From: Akkermansiaceae bacterium
Lineage (GTDB): Bacteria; Verrucomicrobiota; Verrucomicrobiia; Verrucomicrobiales; DEV007
Length of the DNA: 64,000 bases
Direction of reading: 5' to 3'
Assembly: GCA_024233005.1 (NCBI GenBank)
Contig: JACKQE010000016.1
Location: 27,642 to 91,641 of the forward strand
Every line of letters begins with the position of its first letter. Position 1 is the first letter of the stretch. The position numbers and the translations under genes are program-made. A model generated the notes under the pieces. The model saw only the letters and a program-made list of their open reading frames with translations, was not told where the DNA came from and ran no database searches. This document shows positions 8,262-17,207 of the stretch, one piece after another.

Positions 8262-10079
8262 ATGACGTGGGAGATGATATTGGTCTTGATCCTGCTCGCA
8301 GGTTGCTTGGTCGCTTTCTCGTTTGAGAAGATCCCGACCGATGCGGTGGCATTGGGAGCATTTTGCCTGCTTCTTTTCACGGGGATTTTGTCGCCCAAGG
8401 AAGCCTTTTCCGTTTTTTCGAATGAAGCGCCCCTCACGGTGGCCGCGATGTTCATTTTGAGCCACTTGCTCGTCGCCACGGGAGGAGTCGGAAAACTGGC
8501 CGAGATGCTCAGTTGGGTGGCCAAAAAAGGAGTTTCCCCAGCGATCCTGGTCATGATGATTCTGGCGGCATCAGTCTCCGCCTTCATCAACAACACACCA
8601 GTAGTGGCCGTTTTCATCCCCGTTATCATGGCCGTGGCCAGGGACCAGGGCATGTCCCCTTCGAAATTCCTCATTCCCCTTTCCTATGCCTCATTGCTTG
8701 GCGGGTGCTGCACACTGATTGGCACCTCGACCAACCTCGTGGTGCACGGCGTTGCCGTGGCTGAAGGCCACCCCGGTTTTGGGATGTTTGAATTGGGCAA
8801 AGTCGGACTCCCCATTGCCGTGATCGGTATCGCCTACACGGCAATTTTCGCGAAAAGGGTGCTGCCCGACAGAGGCACCGTTTCTTCCATTCTGGCCCCG
8901 GAGGAACGGGGAGCGCAAATCTACCAAATCATGATTGATCGGGGCTCCCCGCTCATCGGTCGCCCGGTCCTCGACTTCCTCCGGCAATCGGGAGGCGCCA
9001 AACTGCTGGAATTGAGGCGCCAGGCCATGACCATCCGCGCCGAACTCGACGAACAAAGACTGCAACAATATGATCGCCTCACCATCGTGGTGAACCGGGA
9101 GAACGTGGTGCGCAATGCCGGCCAGCCCGATTCCTTGAAATTTGGGGAGGCTAGCGATCTCGAACTCGGGATTGAAACCCTGTCGCGAGTCAAAGGCGGT
9201 CTCTATGAAGGCGTCGTGACTCCCCAGTCCCCGTTGATCGGTCGGACCTTAAGGGAGTTTCGGTTCCGCCAGCGTCATGGAGGGCTTGTTCTCGCCGTGC
9301 ACCGCCGGGGGCACAATTTGAAAGGCCGTTTTGCCGACACCCCTCTGCGCGTGGGGGACACCCTGCTTTTGGTGTGCCCGGCCCATGCGGAGGAGCAACT
9401 GACCGAGGAAGGGGAATTGGCCTTCAATGAGCCGGAAACCCTGGAAGACAAGCCCAAGCCAAAAGCCTCGTGGCACAGGGCCGCCGTGTGGGCCGCCATT
9501 GCTGCCGTGGTCATCGTCTCCACATTTAATTGGGCTCCCATCTCCGGGGCGGCAATAGCGGCCTGCGCGCTGTTGGTATTGGCCCGCATCACCGATGCCA
9601 GATCGGCTTACCGGGCCATCGATTGGACCATCGTGATGTTGATTTTCGGAATGCTTGCTCTGGGAGAAGCGTTTTCCAAAACGGGATTGGCCTCTTTGAT
9701 CGCCAATTCGGCGGTAACCTTTACCATGTCCGCAGTTCCCCAGACCGTGGCGCCCTACGTACTCCTCAGTGCCTTCATTTTCATCACCTTGATCCTTACG
9801 GAAGTCATGTCAAACAATGCCACCGCCATTCTAGCGGCCCCTTTGGCCATCAAAACAGCCACGGCGCTGGGCGTGAGCACTCAGCCATTTCTCATTGGAG
9901 TCACCCTAGCGGCTTCCCTTGCCTTTGCCTGTCCCATGGGCTACCAAACCCACATGATGGTTTATGGGCCAGGGGGTTACCGATTCCTGGATTTCTTCAA
10001 AATAGGAGTGCCGTTGAACCTGATCGCCTGGATCACCGCAAGCCTGCTCATCCCTTACTTTTGGCCGATGCACCCTTAG
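8262..10079 (+). CDS. SLC13/DASS-type permease with two RCK_C (TrkA-C) domains
   Basis: A 605-residue inner-membrane transporter. Hydrophobic helices fill about 1-205 and 400-605, and two cytoplasmic TrkA-C domains lie between them (about 210-290 and 310-385, each with SPLIGR). The permease motifs NNTPVVAVFIPV and MSNNATAILAAP are typical of divalent-anion:Na+ symporters. Members carry sulfate, dicarboxylates or other anions, and the substrate here is not predictable. A Shine-Dalgarno-like AGAGGA lies 6 bases before the ATG. The last 32 bases overlap the convergent cyclase gene. Confidence 0.88.
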   Translation: MTWEMILVLILLAGCLVAFSFEKIPTDAVALGAFCLLLFTGILSPKEAFSVFSNEAPLTVAAMFILSHLLVATGGVGKLAEMLSWVAKKGVSPAILVMMILAASVSAFINNTPVVAVFIPVIMAVARDQGMSPSKFLIPLSYASLLGGCCTLIGTSTNLVVHGVAVAEGHPGFGMFELGKVGLPIAVIGIAYTAIFAKRVLPDRGTVSSILAPEERGAQIYQIMIDRGSPLIGRPVLDFLRQSGGAKLLELRRQAMTIRAELDEQRLQQYDRLTIVVNRENVVRNAGQPDSLKFGEASDLELGIETLSRVKGGLYEGVVTPQSPLIGRTLREFRFRQRHGGLVLAVHRRGHNLKGRFADTPLRVGDTLLLVCPAHAEEQLTEEGELAFNEPETLEDKPKPKASWHRAAVWAAIAAVVIVSTFNWAPISGAAIAACALLVLARITDARSAYRAIDWTIVMLIFGMLALGEAFSKTGLASLIANSAVTFTMSAVPQTVAPYVLLSAFIFITLILTEVMSNNATAILAAPLAIKTATALGVSTQPFLIGVTLAASLAFACPMGYQTHMMVYGPGGYRFLDFFKIGVPLNLIAWITASLLIPYFWPMHP

Positions 10080-11241
10080 CAAGCCTATTCCGGCACCGAA
10101 GTTCGTCGAGAGCGAAGAGGATTTCCTTCTCATCCATTTCGTGAACTTCCCTTTTGGACCCAATGCGGGGAACAAGGGTGATGGTGAGCCGTCCTCCCAA
10201 ATGTTCCCGGAATTCCTCCACCCCTTGCAGGACCATGGGTTTGGTTCCGCCCGGAACGGCTGCATCGAGGAAGTCCGACCAAAGTGGGAGCCCAACGGCC
10301 TCCAAGACTCCCAGAATGCGGTCTTTGATGGCGGCATCGATCAAGCCAATGCGGGCGGAGTAACATAGATCAAGCGCCATTCCTATGGATACCGCCTCTC
10401 CATGGCTGACCGTAAAACCGGAGATTTGCTCGAGCTTGTGTGCGGCCCAATGCCCAAAATCCAAAGGGCGGGCGGATCCTTGCTCAAAGGGGTCTCCGCC
10501 CAAAGAAATATGGTCGACATGCAGTTCGGCACTGCGCCGGATCACCCGTTCCAACGCTTCGGTCTCCAATCGGGCCAATTCTGCGGTGTGTCTCTCAATG
10601 TAATGGAAAAAATCGCGATCCCGAATCAAAGCCACCTTGATGGCCTCAACAATTCCATCCCGACAGGTGCGGTCTGGAAGCAGCCGCAGAAACTCAAGGT
10701 CATTGACCACCGCAAAGGGAACGGCAAAGGTGCCCACCCAGTTTTTCTTGCCGAAATAGTTCACCCCATTTTTCACCCCGACGCCCCCATCTCCCTGACT
10801 CAAGGTGGTCGTGGGCATACGGATCAGCCGGATACCTCGGTGAGCCGTGGCAGCTGCAAACCCAACCAAATCCAGAAAGGCCCCTCCACCAATCACCACC
10901 ACATAGGAGTGACGACACAAGGCGTGAAAATGAAAGGCTTCCCAAAGTTTTTCCACCCGGCTCCAATCATTTTTGCAGGCCTCCCCGCCCGGCAGGCAGA
11001 GCGGAGATCCCACCAACTCCATTACGGAAGCGTGAGCGTTGCCATACTCCGTGATTTTCCCGGGCAATCCTGGAGCCATCTCAAGGAGTCCCTGATCGAT
11101 GCATACCAGAACCCGCCCGGAGCCATCCAATCCGGCTCCTTCAGCGATAAGGTCACGCAGAGCATGATTCGAGGCATCAAAAACTCCGTGAGTGAACACC
11201 ACACGGTGCTGTTGGGGAATCGCAAATGTCCGCAGAATCAT
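10048..11241 (-). CDS. EboD-like sugar-phosphate cyclase (3-dehydroquinate synthase superfamily)
   Basis: A 397-residue NAD- and metal-dependent cyclase. VVVIGGGAFLD (115-124) binds NAD. The metal ligands match Glu199, His264 and His280 (HGE). The segment DFGHWAAHKLEQ replaces the canonical GHTxGHAxE of AroB, and LIRMPTTTLSQGDGGVGVKNG is also variant. This pattern fits the EboD subgroup, linked in other bacteria to an unidentified small molecule, rather than shikimate synthesis. A GTG at 11349 overlaps the arsR-like stop and would add 36 residues without similarity. The ATG at 11241 is preferred, but translational coupling through GTGA is possible. Confidence 0.8.
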   Translation of the reverse strand: MILRTFAIPQQHRVVFTHGVFDASNHALRDLIAEGAGLDGSGRVLVCIDQGLLEMAPGLPGKITEYGNAHASVMELVGSPLCLPGGEACKNDWSRVEKLWEAFHFHALCRHSYVVVIGGGAFLDLVGFAAATAHRGIRLIRMPTTTLSQGDGGVGVKNGVNYFGKKNWVGTFAVPFAVVNDLEFLRLLPDRTCRDGIVEAIKVALIRDRDFFHYIERHTAELARLETEALERVIRRSAELHVDHISLGGDPFEQGSARPLDFGHWAAHKLEQISGFTVSHGEAVSIGMALDLCYSARIGLIDAAIKDRILGVLEAVGLPLWSDFLDAAVPGGTKPMVLQGVEEFREHLGGRLTITLVPRIGSKREVHEMDEKEILFALDELRCRNRLAKGASAKSKG

Positions 11242-11345
11242 CCGAGTAGGGGGATAGGAATACGAAACACGTTCCAATGCAATTTCCCCGAGGTCAAGCC
11301 ACTGAAAGGAAGTTAGGGAGGACGCATCAACGTCCCCCAAAAATG

Positions 11346-11684
11346 TCACACTCCGAATTCAACCGAAGCACGTTCTTTCGCATCCCGGGAGAGTTTGTTG
11401 CACACTTCGCCGCAGAGCACCTCCACCAGAGGATCTTGAATGGAGTAATAAACCTGGGCTCCCTGTCTCTCCCGAAGGAGCAGTCCGCCGGCATGAAGAA
11501 TTCCCAACTGTCGGGAGACATGAGCTTGGGAGACGCCAAGAATCTCCACCAACTGGCCAACACATTGACGCCCACTCTTTAATTCCTGAAGAATGGCGAG
11601 TCGGGTCGGCTCAGAAAAAAGGGAAAAGGTTTCCGCCACCCGCTCCAACGCGGCACGATTCAACTTTTTGGATGGATGGATCAT
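11346..11684 (-). CDS. ArsR/SmtB-family transcriptional regulator
   Basis: A 112-residue winged-helix repressor with the recognition helix VSQAHVSRQLGIL (51-63) and the wing RERQGAQVYYSI. Cys41 lies at the ArsR-type helix position (RQCVGQL), and Cys91 and Cys95 are near the C-terminus. These could form a metal or thiol-redox sensing site. A good ribosome site AGAGGA lies 5 bases before the ATG. The stop overlaps a possible GTG start of the EboD-like cyclase, so the regulator may control that operon. Confidence 0.85.
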   Translation of the reverse strand: MIHPSKKLNRAALERVAETFSLFSEPTRLAILQELKSGRQCVGQLVEILGVSQAHVSRQLGILHAGGLLLRERQGAQVYYSIQDPLVEVLCGEVCNKLSRDAKERASVEFGV

Positions 11685-11763
11685 TTAATCCTCTTTTAGC
11701 TATATCGTGAAGAGTTAACATCGTTTTCTCCTTACGTCCACGTTCGATTTACTCCAAAAGAAA

Positions 11764-11797
11764 AAAAGGCGTTTCCAGAGGACTGGAAACGCCTTTT
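11764..11797 (-). terminator. Strong intrinsic terminator after the rhodanese gene
   Basis: A perfect 15-bp stem (11764-11778 with 11783-11797) has an AGGA loop. On the minus strand it is followed by a long T-rich run, read from the A-rich 11755-11767. It separates the rhodanese gene from the arsR-like gene. Confidence 0.85.
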
Positions 11798-11828
11798 GAA
11801 AGACCCGGTCGGAGCCGGGGCAACCAAC

Positions 11829-12224
11829 TTAGTTGGCAGCTTCAGTTGGCTCTTTCGCTTGCAACCAGCCGGAGATGCCCGCGGAAAGGTGCTTCACATT
11901 GGTGTAGCCAAGTTCTTCAGCGGCTTTGGCAGCAGCAGCATAGGCACTGCAGGTGGGGCCACCGCAATAGGCAACGACCAGTGCCCCCTTATCGGAGGGA
12001 AGCAGAGTGGCCAGCTTTTCTTTGTTGGCGCGGAAGTCGATCGCTCCCGGGATATGACCTTTGGAGTAGGAAGCGGAGCCGTTGACATCAATCACGGTCA
12101 CCTTCTTTTCGGTGATCGCTTTTTTGAGTTCGTCGATGCTGATGTCGGGGTATTCCCCGCCAAAGGAAACAGAGGAGAGAGCCACAAAGGCGCAGGCAGC
12201 GATAGCAAGCAGTTTTTTCATCAT
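11829..12224 (-). CDS. Exported single-domain rhodanese
   Basis: A 131-residue sulfurtransferase-fold protein. Residues 1-22 form a signal peptide (MMKKLLAIAACAFVALS), so it should act in the periplasm. The active-site loop is CGGPTC with Cys87 and Cys92. GHIPGAIDFR (57-66) is the typical rhodanese segment. Either of two adjacent ATG codons (12224 or 12221) may be used. It forms its own transcription unit, with a candidate promoter upstream and a strong terminator downstream. Its sulfur donor or partner is unknown. Confidence 0.85.
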   Translation of the reverse strand: MMKKLLAIAACAFVALSSVSFGGEYPDISIDELKKAITEKKVTVIDVNGSASYSKGHIPGAIDFRANKEKLATLLPSDKGALVVAYCGGPTCSAYAAAAKAAEELGYTNVKHLSAGISGWLQAKEPTEAAN

Positions 12225-12276
12225 TAGGGTGTGGGTTGGTAGTTTGACTTGTCCTGAATCGAGAACTTCGACCCGT

Positions 12277-12304
12277 ATCATAACCCGGGCGGCAAAATTC
12301 ACAA
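12277..12304 (-). promoter_or_regulatory. Candidate sigma70 promoter of the rhodanese gene
   Basis: Read on the minus strand, TTGTGA and TATGAT are separated by 16 bases, about 55 bases upstream of the start codon. The fit to consensus is good for the -10 and moderate for the -35. No experimental support. Confidence 0.45.
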
Positions 12305-12360
12305 GAGGACGCAATGAAGGGACGTTTAAAACCACAAATCTTTACATCAAACCCTGAAGT

Positions 12361-12933
12361 TCAAGAAAAAGATGGGTAGAGACGGTGTTCCTGGATATAT
12401 TGCACCGTGGCAGGAGTCAACCAATCCTGATCCCATTTCCCTTGCCGAATCAAAGTAGCGGACTCTGGTCGATCGAATGGGATCAACTGCCCACGAAATC
12501 GATAGTGGGCAACGAGCGGCACATTGTCCCGGGCAAAGACAATAAATTCGAGGTGATCTGCCAGATAATCTGCCCTCGCCCAATTCCCCAAAGAAAGCCA
12601 TTGATCCCCGCCCATGATCCAGAAAAGTCTCGCTCCCGGATACTCCAGGGCCATTGCTTGAACGGTCTCCCATGAGTAAGAGGGCCCCGGACGCTCCAAT
12701 TCCAGCTCCGAAACCTCCGCCCAGTGATGAAAACCCTTGTCCCGAAGCGCCAGCCTCAGCATTTCAGACCGGTCTTTGCCGGAAGCCACGGTAGCCCGGC
12801 TTTTGAAAGGTGACTGCTGACAGGGAATGAAAACAATCCGATCCAAGTGACAGGTGATCCTGGCAAGGCGCGCCATTTCCAGGTGTCCGCTATGCACGGG
12901 ATCAAAGGTCCCACCGAACAATCCTATCCGCAT
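12361..12933 (-). CDS. nadD: Nicotinate-nucleotide adenylyltransferase
   Basis: NadD joins nicotinate mononucleotide with ATP to form deamido-NAD in NAD synthesis. The 190-residue protein begins MRIGLFGGTFDPVHSGH, which holds the nucleotidyltransferase GxFDPxHxGH signature. FIPCQQSPFK and WIMGGDQWLSL are also conserved segments. An in-frame GTG at 12963 would add ten residues ahead of the conserved MRIGLFGG, so the ATG at 12933 is used. Confidence 0.93.
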   Translation of the reverse strand: MRIGLFGGTFDPVHSGHLEMARLARITCHLDRIVFIPCQQSPFKSRATVASGKDRSEMLRLALRDKGFHHWAEVSELELERPGPSYSWETVQAMALEYPGARLFWIMGGDQWLSLGNWARADYLADHLEFIVFARDNVPLVAHYRFRGQLIPFDRPESATLIRQGKWDQDWLTPATVQYIQEHRLYPSFS

Positions 12934-13042
12934 TGTCACGAAAACGCCCATATTGGTTGTCACTGCAACTCTTTTTTATGACACCGAGATTGCGTCCTCC
13001 TTTTCTTTTGGACTTTTCCGACCAGGGGACTAGGATGATCCC

Positions 13043-13318
13043 ATGAATAATACAATCCTCGCGTTCATCGGTTACCAAGAGATGATGATCATCTTTTTGG
13101 TAGTTCTGCTGCTCTTCGGCGCCAAGAAAATCCCCGAGTTGGCTCGGGGGATCGGACGCGGAATGGGCGAATTCAAGAAAGCCAAGTCCGAGTTCGATCG
13201 CGAACTTGAGCTGGGTGAATACGAAGCCAAAAAGTCCTACGACAAGCCTGCCGCCCCGGCGCGTCCCGTTTCCACAGAAGTGCAGCCTCCTGCCAAACAG
13301 GAAGTTTCCGAAGACTGA
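13043..13318 (+). CDS. tatA: Sec-independent protein translocase subunit TatA/TatE
   Basis: A 91-residue protein with one N-terminal membrane helix (about 8-26), then FGAKKIPELARGIGRGMGEFKKA, the amphipathic helix typical of TatA. The tail is charged and Pro-rich. TatA forms the pore for folded twin-arginine substrates, several of which are encoded here (27095-28396 and 63684 onward). AGGA lies 7 bases before the ATG. TTGGAC-17-TAGGAT also overlaps this site, but the second element is probably the ribosome site. Confidence 0.92.
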   Translation: MNNTILAFIGYQEMMIIFLVVLLLFGAKKIPELARGIGRGMGEFKKAKSEFDRELELGEYEAKKSYDKPAAPARPVSTEVQPPAKQEVSED

Positions 13319-13329
13319 AACGTTCCTCC

Positions 13330-14304
13330 ATGAAAGTGGGAACCGTCCCATTGTGCAAAAACTCCCCGTCGGTGTACCGGCGGGGAGTTTTCTTTTGTTT
13401 GCTGCTGCTGGGCGCCGGCATCTACCGCAGAGCTCCCGCTCAAACTCCCGACCTTCCTGAACCTCAGGTGAGGTTCATGGCCTACAATCTGAAAAATTAC
13501 CTGCCCATGAACCGCCGGATAGACGGGGTGGCGGTTCAGGACGCCCCGAAACCAGCAGAGGAAATCGAAGCTGTGGTCAACATGATCGCGGCAGGGAAGC
13601 CGGACGTCCTTGGAGTCTGTGAAATCGGTTTGGAGGCCGAAATCAAAGATCTTCAATCCCGACTGAAAAAGGCTGGACTTGATCTGCCGGAGTTTGAATG
13701 GGTCAGAGCAGCAAGTGACCAACCGCGAAATCTCGCCTTGCTCAGCCGTTTCCCCATCGTGGCGCGCCATTCAAAAAATGACCTTTCTTACAGAATCGGC
13801 GACCGCATCCTGCCTGTCCAACGTGGCATCCTTGATGTGACCGTCGCCCCGACTCCGGAATACCGGCTCCGGCTCGTCGGACTCCATTTGAAGTCCAAGC
13901 GGGAGGTACCCGAGGCAGACCAGGCACTGATGAGGCGCAATGAAGCGGATTTGGCGCGCTCACATATTGACACCATTTTTCAGGAGGAACCCGGGGTCAA
14001 TTTGCTGGTCTACGGAGACTTCAATGACACGCGGAATGAAATGCCGGTCCGCATCCTACGCGGGCGGTATGGGGCCGAGAATTATCTCGACGACATTGAT
14101 GCCGAGGATCGCAACGGTCATCGATGGACCCACTATTGGGAATTTGCGGATGAGTATGCGCGATTAGACTTCATTTTGATCAGCAAAGGGGCCAAAAAAG
14201 AGTTCGGACCGGAGAAAGGCCGCATTATTGACCTCCCGGAGTGGCAAACCGCGAGTGACCATCGTCCGGTGACGATTTCTTTAAGAGCATCTGATGGCCG
14301 TTGA
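13330..14304 (+). CDS. Secreted endonuclease/exonuclease/phosphatase-family protein
   Basis: A 324-residue protein of the EEP fold, whose members cut phosphodiester bonds in nucleic acids, phospholipids or inositol phosphates. Diagnostic segments run in order: FMAYNLKNYL (49-58), GVCEIG, GLHLKSK, YGDFNDT and the catalytic SDHRPV near the C-terminus. Residues 15-38 form a signal peptide (YRRGVFFCLLLLGAG). An intrinsic terminator lies over codons 10-22. An in-frame GTG at 13372 would start exactly at the signal peptide and is an alternative. The substrate is unknown. Confidence 0.82.
   Translation: MKVGTVPLCKNSPSVYRRGVFFCLLLLGAGIYRRAPAQTPDLPEPQVRFMAYNLKNYLPMNRRIDGVAVQDAPKPAEEIEAVVNMIAAGKPDVLGVCEIGLEAEIKDLQSRLKKAGLDLPEFEWVRAASDQPRNLALLSRFPIVARHSKNDLSYRIGDRILPVQRGILDVTVAPTPEYRLRLVGLHLKSKREVPEADQALMRRNEADLARSHIDTIFQEEPGVNLLVYGDFNDTRNEMPVRILRGRYGAENYLDDIDAEDRNGHRWTHYWEFADEYARLDFILISKGAKKEFGPEKGRIIDLPEWQTASDHRPVTISLRASDGR
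13358..13396 (+). terminator. Intrinsic terminator after tatA, inside the next gene's 5' end
   Basis: An 11-bp perfect stem (13358-13368 with 13381-13391) continues inward through further pairs, and TCTTTT follows. It lies 40 bases after the tatA stop and covers codons 10-22 of the following reading frame. Confidence 0.75.
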
Positions 14305-14315
14305 TGGCAGGAAGG

Positions 14316-17093
14316 TCACAATCCAACGGCCCGTTTGACCGCCGCTTCCAGTTGTTTGAGCCGGACAGGATCCTCCACTTTCTTTTCCGTTCCAGTATCG
14401 ACCAAATAAAAGCTGTCTATGGCGGCCCCCGCCTGCGTGGAAATCCTTGCCATCACCACTTCAATTTTCAGTTCACCGATCGCCGTGAAGACATCATAGA
14501 GAAGCCCGATACGGTCCTGGGCCTGCAATTCCAAAACCGTGTACAGAGGATTGAAGAAATTCGAGACCACCACCCGCTGAGGAATCTCGATTTCCAAAGC
14601 TTCCCGGAACAATGAGGGCCGGTTCGCCTCCTCAATGATCTGGCGAAAATCCTCACAGTCTTCACCGACCCGGAAGGCTTTCTCGACCAAGGCCTCCACC
14701 TTGGCGATTTCGCGTTCACTTGTCACCGGTTGGAAATTGGTCGTGCACACCCGGAATATATCCAAAACCAAAGAATCGGACCGGGTGAACAGATCGGCGC
14801 TGAGAATATTGATGTTCCGGGCCGCGAAGGCCCCCGCCACTTTTGTGAGCAGGAGATGCCGGTTCCAACAACAGAATTCGGCCAGACTGTATCCTTCATC
14901 GGGACGGGCTTCCCAATTCACCACGGGAACGAGAGAGGAGAGGTCGTCTCCGGAAAGGCGCTTAAAAAACCGGTGGAAGAGCTTCACATGCCTTTGGATG
15001 CTCGCAGCGCCCCTGAACCGGAAATACCGTGCCGGCATGGTGGCAAAGTGGGCCTCGATTTCTCCTTCATAGGTGGCGGGAAAAGAGCCCAGAATCTTCT
15101 CCTTCAGCGTGTCAACCGGTTGATTGGCCTGTTCCGCATAGCCGACCCGATCCTCAAAATACGAGCAGGTGTTCCGGTAGAGTTGCATGACGAGCGACTC
15201 TTTCCATGCCGTCCAGGATTCATGGCTGGTTCCTTTGGAGTCCACGTGGGTGAATAAAAGGAGTGATTCCATGTAGCTCCGGCTCCGCATCGCCTTTGCA
15301 AAATCCTCGATGGTCGAAGGATCTCCCAGATCTTTCGTTGTGGCGACCCGCCAAAAAATCAGGTGATTGTCGACGAGAAAAATCAGGCGCTTCAACCGGT
15401 CACCAGTGATCCGAAGACGACGGGCGACCTTGCTGGCGAGCAGGGCACTGGCATCCTCGTGATGCCTCATGTTTTCCGATCGACCGGCATCATGCATGAT
15501 CAGGGCAATGTAGAGGATGTAGGGATCCTCAAGGTCCAGGAACAATTGCCGGAAGAAACGTGTTTTGGGATCCTCGGAAAGAACCAGGCCATCCAGTTCA
15601 TCAATGCAGCGAAGGGTGTGCTCATCCGCAGTGAACTGGTGAAAAAACTCATGCTGCACCAAGTCGGTCAGCTCCCCGAATTCTGGCAGATACCGCCCGA
15701 GAAACCCAACCCGGTGCATCAGACGCAACACTCGGGCAACATCCCCCCGGTGTTGAAGAATTTCCTCAAACGTCTCCCGGTTGGCTTTGCTGTAGAGGAA
15801 CCCCCGGTTCAGGAGAGGCAAACTCCTCCGGAATAGCCTTCTGATCGATGGACTGAACTCCAAATGCCGCTGTTGCATGTGGAGAAAGATCCGCATCATG
15901 CGCTTCGAATCTTCATTGAAAATGTCATCTGAATCGGGGTAGATGAGGCCATTTTTGGAATAAAAGCCGTCGAAATGTTCGACCCGTTTCTTGCGGCGGG
16001 CGAGGAAGCCGATGAAACGACTGGGCTTGTCGGCCTCAAGGTCCAGCTCGAAATTTTCCATCAACGAAGTGCTATATTGGTAAAGCCTCCGGGTGTGACC
16101 ATAATAGTCCCGCATGAACGCCTCAATTCGCCGGATTTTCGTTTTTTGAGGATAGTTCAAGTCTTCCGCCACCTGGCCTTGGAGCCTCAGAGTAAGGATG
16201 TCGCCCTGTTTTTTTTGCAGGTAATGCAACGAATTGCGGACCCGCATGAGAAACTCGTATGCATTCTCCATGGCTTTGACCGAACTAAGGCCAAGCAATT
16301 TTTCGGTCACCACCGCGTTGAGATCCCTCGTCCTCCGCAACACCCAGAGGATCCAGATGATGTTGTGAAAGTCACGAAGACCTCCACAGCCTTCCTTCAC
16401 ATTGGGTTCCTGCAAATGCACCGTATGACCAAACTTTTGGTGCCGGGATCGGATATCGCGACTCCGCTCTCCCAAATAATCCTGCTCCCGTCCTTCGACA
16501 CACCGCTGGAAAAACTGCGATTGGAATTCCTCAAAAATGTCCACATTGCCAGCCACAAACCGGGCATCCAAAAGCGCCGTTTTCGTGGGATGATCTTCAT
16601 TGGCAAAGGTGAGAGAATCGGAAACCGTGCGGACGGACTGGGAAACTTTGAATCCCACATCCATCATCATATAAAGAAGCGTCTCCACCAGATCCTGAAG
16701 AACGGCCGGGGTATCACTGATCTCTTTTCCCACCAAAAACAAGAGATCGATGTCACTGCCCGGATTGAGCACTCCCCGTCCATAGCCTCCACAAGCGACC
16801 AGAGCCACCTGCGGCAGCGGAGCGGTGTCCTCTGCGTTCTTCGCCGAAAAGGCCCCCTCCCGGTAGGCCCCCAGCAAATCATTGATCACCACATCGAGCA
16901 GCTGGGCCCGCTTTTCGGCGACCTCAACACCACCACCGCCCTGCCGGTGCAGAAGGCGGAGTCGGTGATTCTCCAGCTTGATGAACCGCCGATAGGAAAG
17001 CAGAAGCTCTTCGCGGTTTTTTGCCTTTCGGCGAAGGGGAATGAGCTTTTCGGCCGCGTGGGCGATGACTCTCTCAATGTGTGCTTGAGGCAT
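14316..17093 (-). CDS. glnD: [Protein-PII] uridylyltransferase / uridylyl-removing enzyme
   Basis: GlnD senses glutamine and adds or removes UMP on PII proteins, thereby controlling nitrogen assimilation. The 925-residue protein has the nucleotidyltransferase motif GGYGRGVLNPGSDIDLLFL (102-120, Asp114 and Asp116), EPNVKEGCGGLRD, a central HD domain with IMHDAGRS and HHED, and two C-terminal ACT domains (about 735-800 and 846-925). Length and domain order match the family. No PII gene (glnB/glnK) lies in the window. It is convergent with the EEP gene, 11 bases apart. Confidence 0.93.
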   Translation of the reverse strand: MPQAHIERVIAHAAEKLIPLRRKAKNREELLLSYRRFIKLENHRLRLLHRQGGGGVEVAEKRAQLLDVVINDLLGAYREGAFSAKNAEDTAPLPQVALVACGGYGRGVLNPGSDIDLLFLVGKEISDTPAVLQDLVETLLYMMMDVGFKVSQSVRTVSDSLTFANEDHPTKTALLDARFVAGNVDIFEEFQSQFFQRCVEGREQDYLGERSRDIRSRHQKFGHTVHLQEPNVKEGCGGLRDFHNIIWILWVLRRTRDLNAVVTEKLLGLSSVKAMENAYEFLMRVRNSLHYLQKKQGDILTLRLQGQVAEDLNYPQKTKIRRIEAFMRDYYGHTRRLYQYSTSLMENFELDLEADKPSRFIGFLARRKKRVEHFDGFYSKNGLIYPDSDDIFNEDSKRMMRIFLHMQQRHLEFSPSIRRLFRRSLPLLNRGFLYSKANRETFEEILQHRGDVARVLRLMHRVGFLGRYLPEFGELTDLVQHEFFHQFTADEHTLRCIDELDGLVLSEDPKTRFFRQLFLDLEDPYILYIALIMHDAGRSENMRHHEDASALLASKVARRLRITGDRLKRLIFLVDNHLIFWRVATTKDLGDPSTIEDFAKAMRSRSYMESLLLFTHVDSKGTSHESWTAWKESLVMQLYRNTCSYFEDRVGYAEQANQPVDTLKEKILGSFPATYEGEIEAHFATMPARYFRFRGAASIQRHVKLFHRFFKRLSGDDLSSLVPVVNWEARPDEGYSLAEFCCWNRHLLLTKVAGAFAARNINILSADLFTRSDSLVLDIFRVCTTNFQPVTSEREIAKVEALVEKAFRVGEDCEDFRQIIEEANRPSLFREALEIEIPQRVVVSNFFNPLYTVLELQAQDRIGLLYDVFTAIGELKIEVVMARISTQAGAAIDSFYLVDTGTEKKVEDPVRLKQLEAAVKRAVGL

Positions 17094-17207
17094 GAAACAG
17101 GCTCCTGCCGTGGCTGCGCCAGGAAAGCCGCAAAACTATCACCTGATGACGCAACACGCAATCGCGGAGACCTGCGGGAACGGGTTCCCGCCAGAATGGG
17201 GAGCCTG

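Noticed and set aside
13008..13036. TTGGAC-17-TAGGAT promoter before tatA
   Set aside because: It would make the mRNA leaderless, and the second element overlaps the likely AGGA ribosome site.
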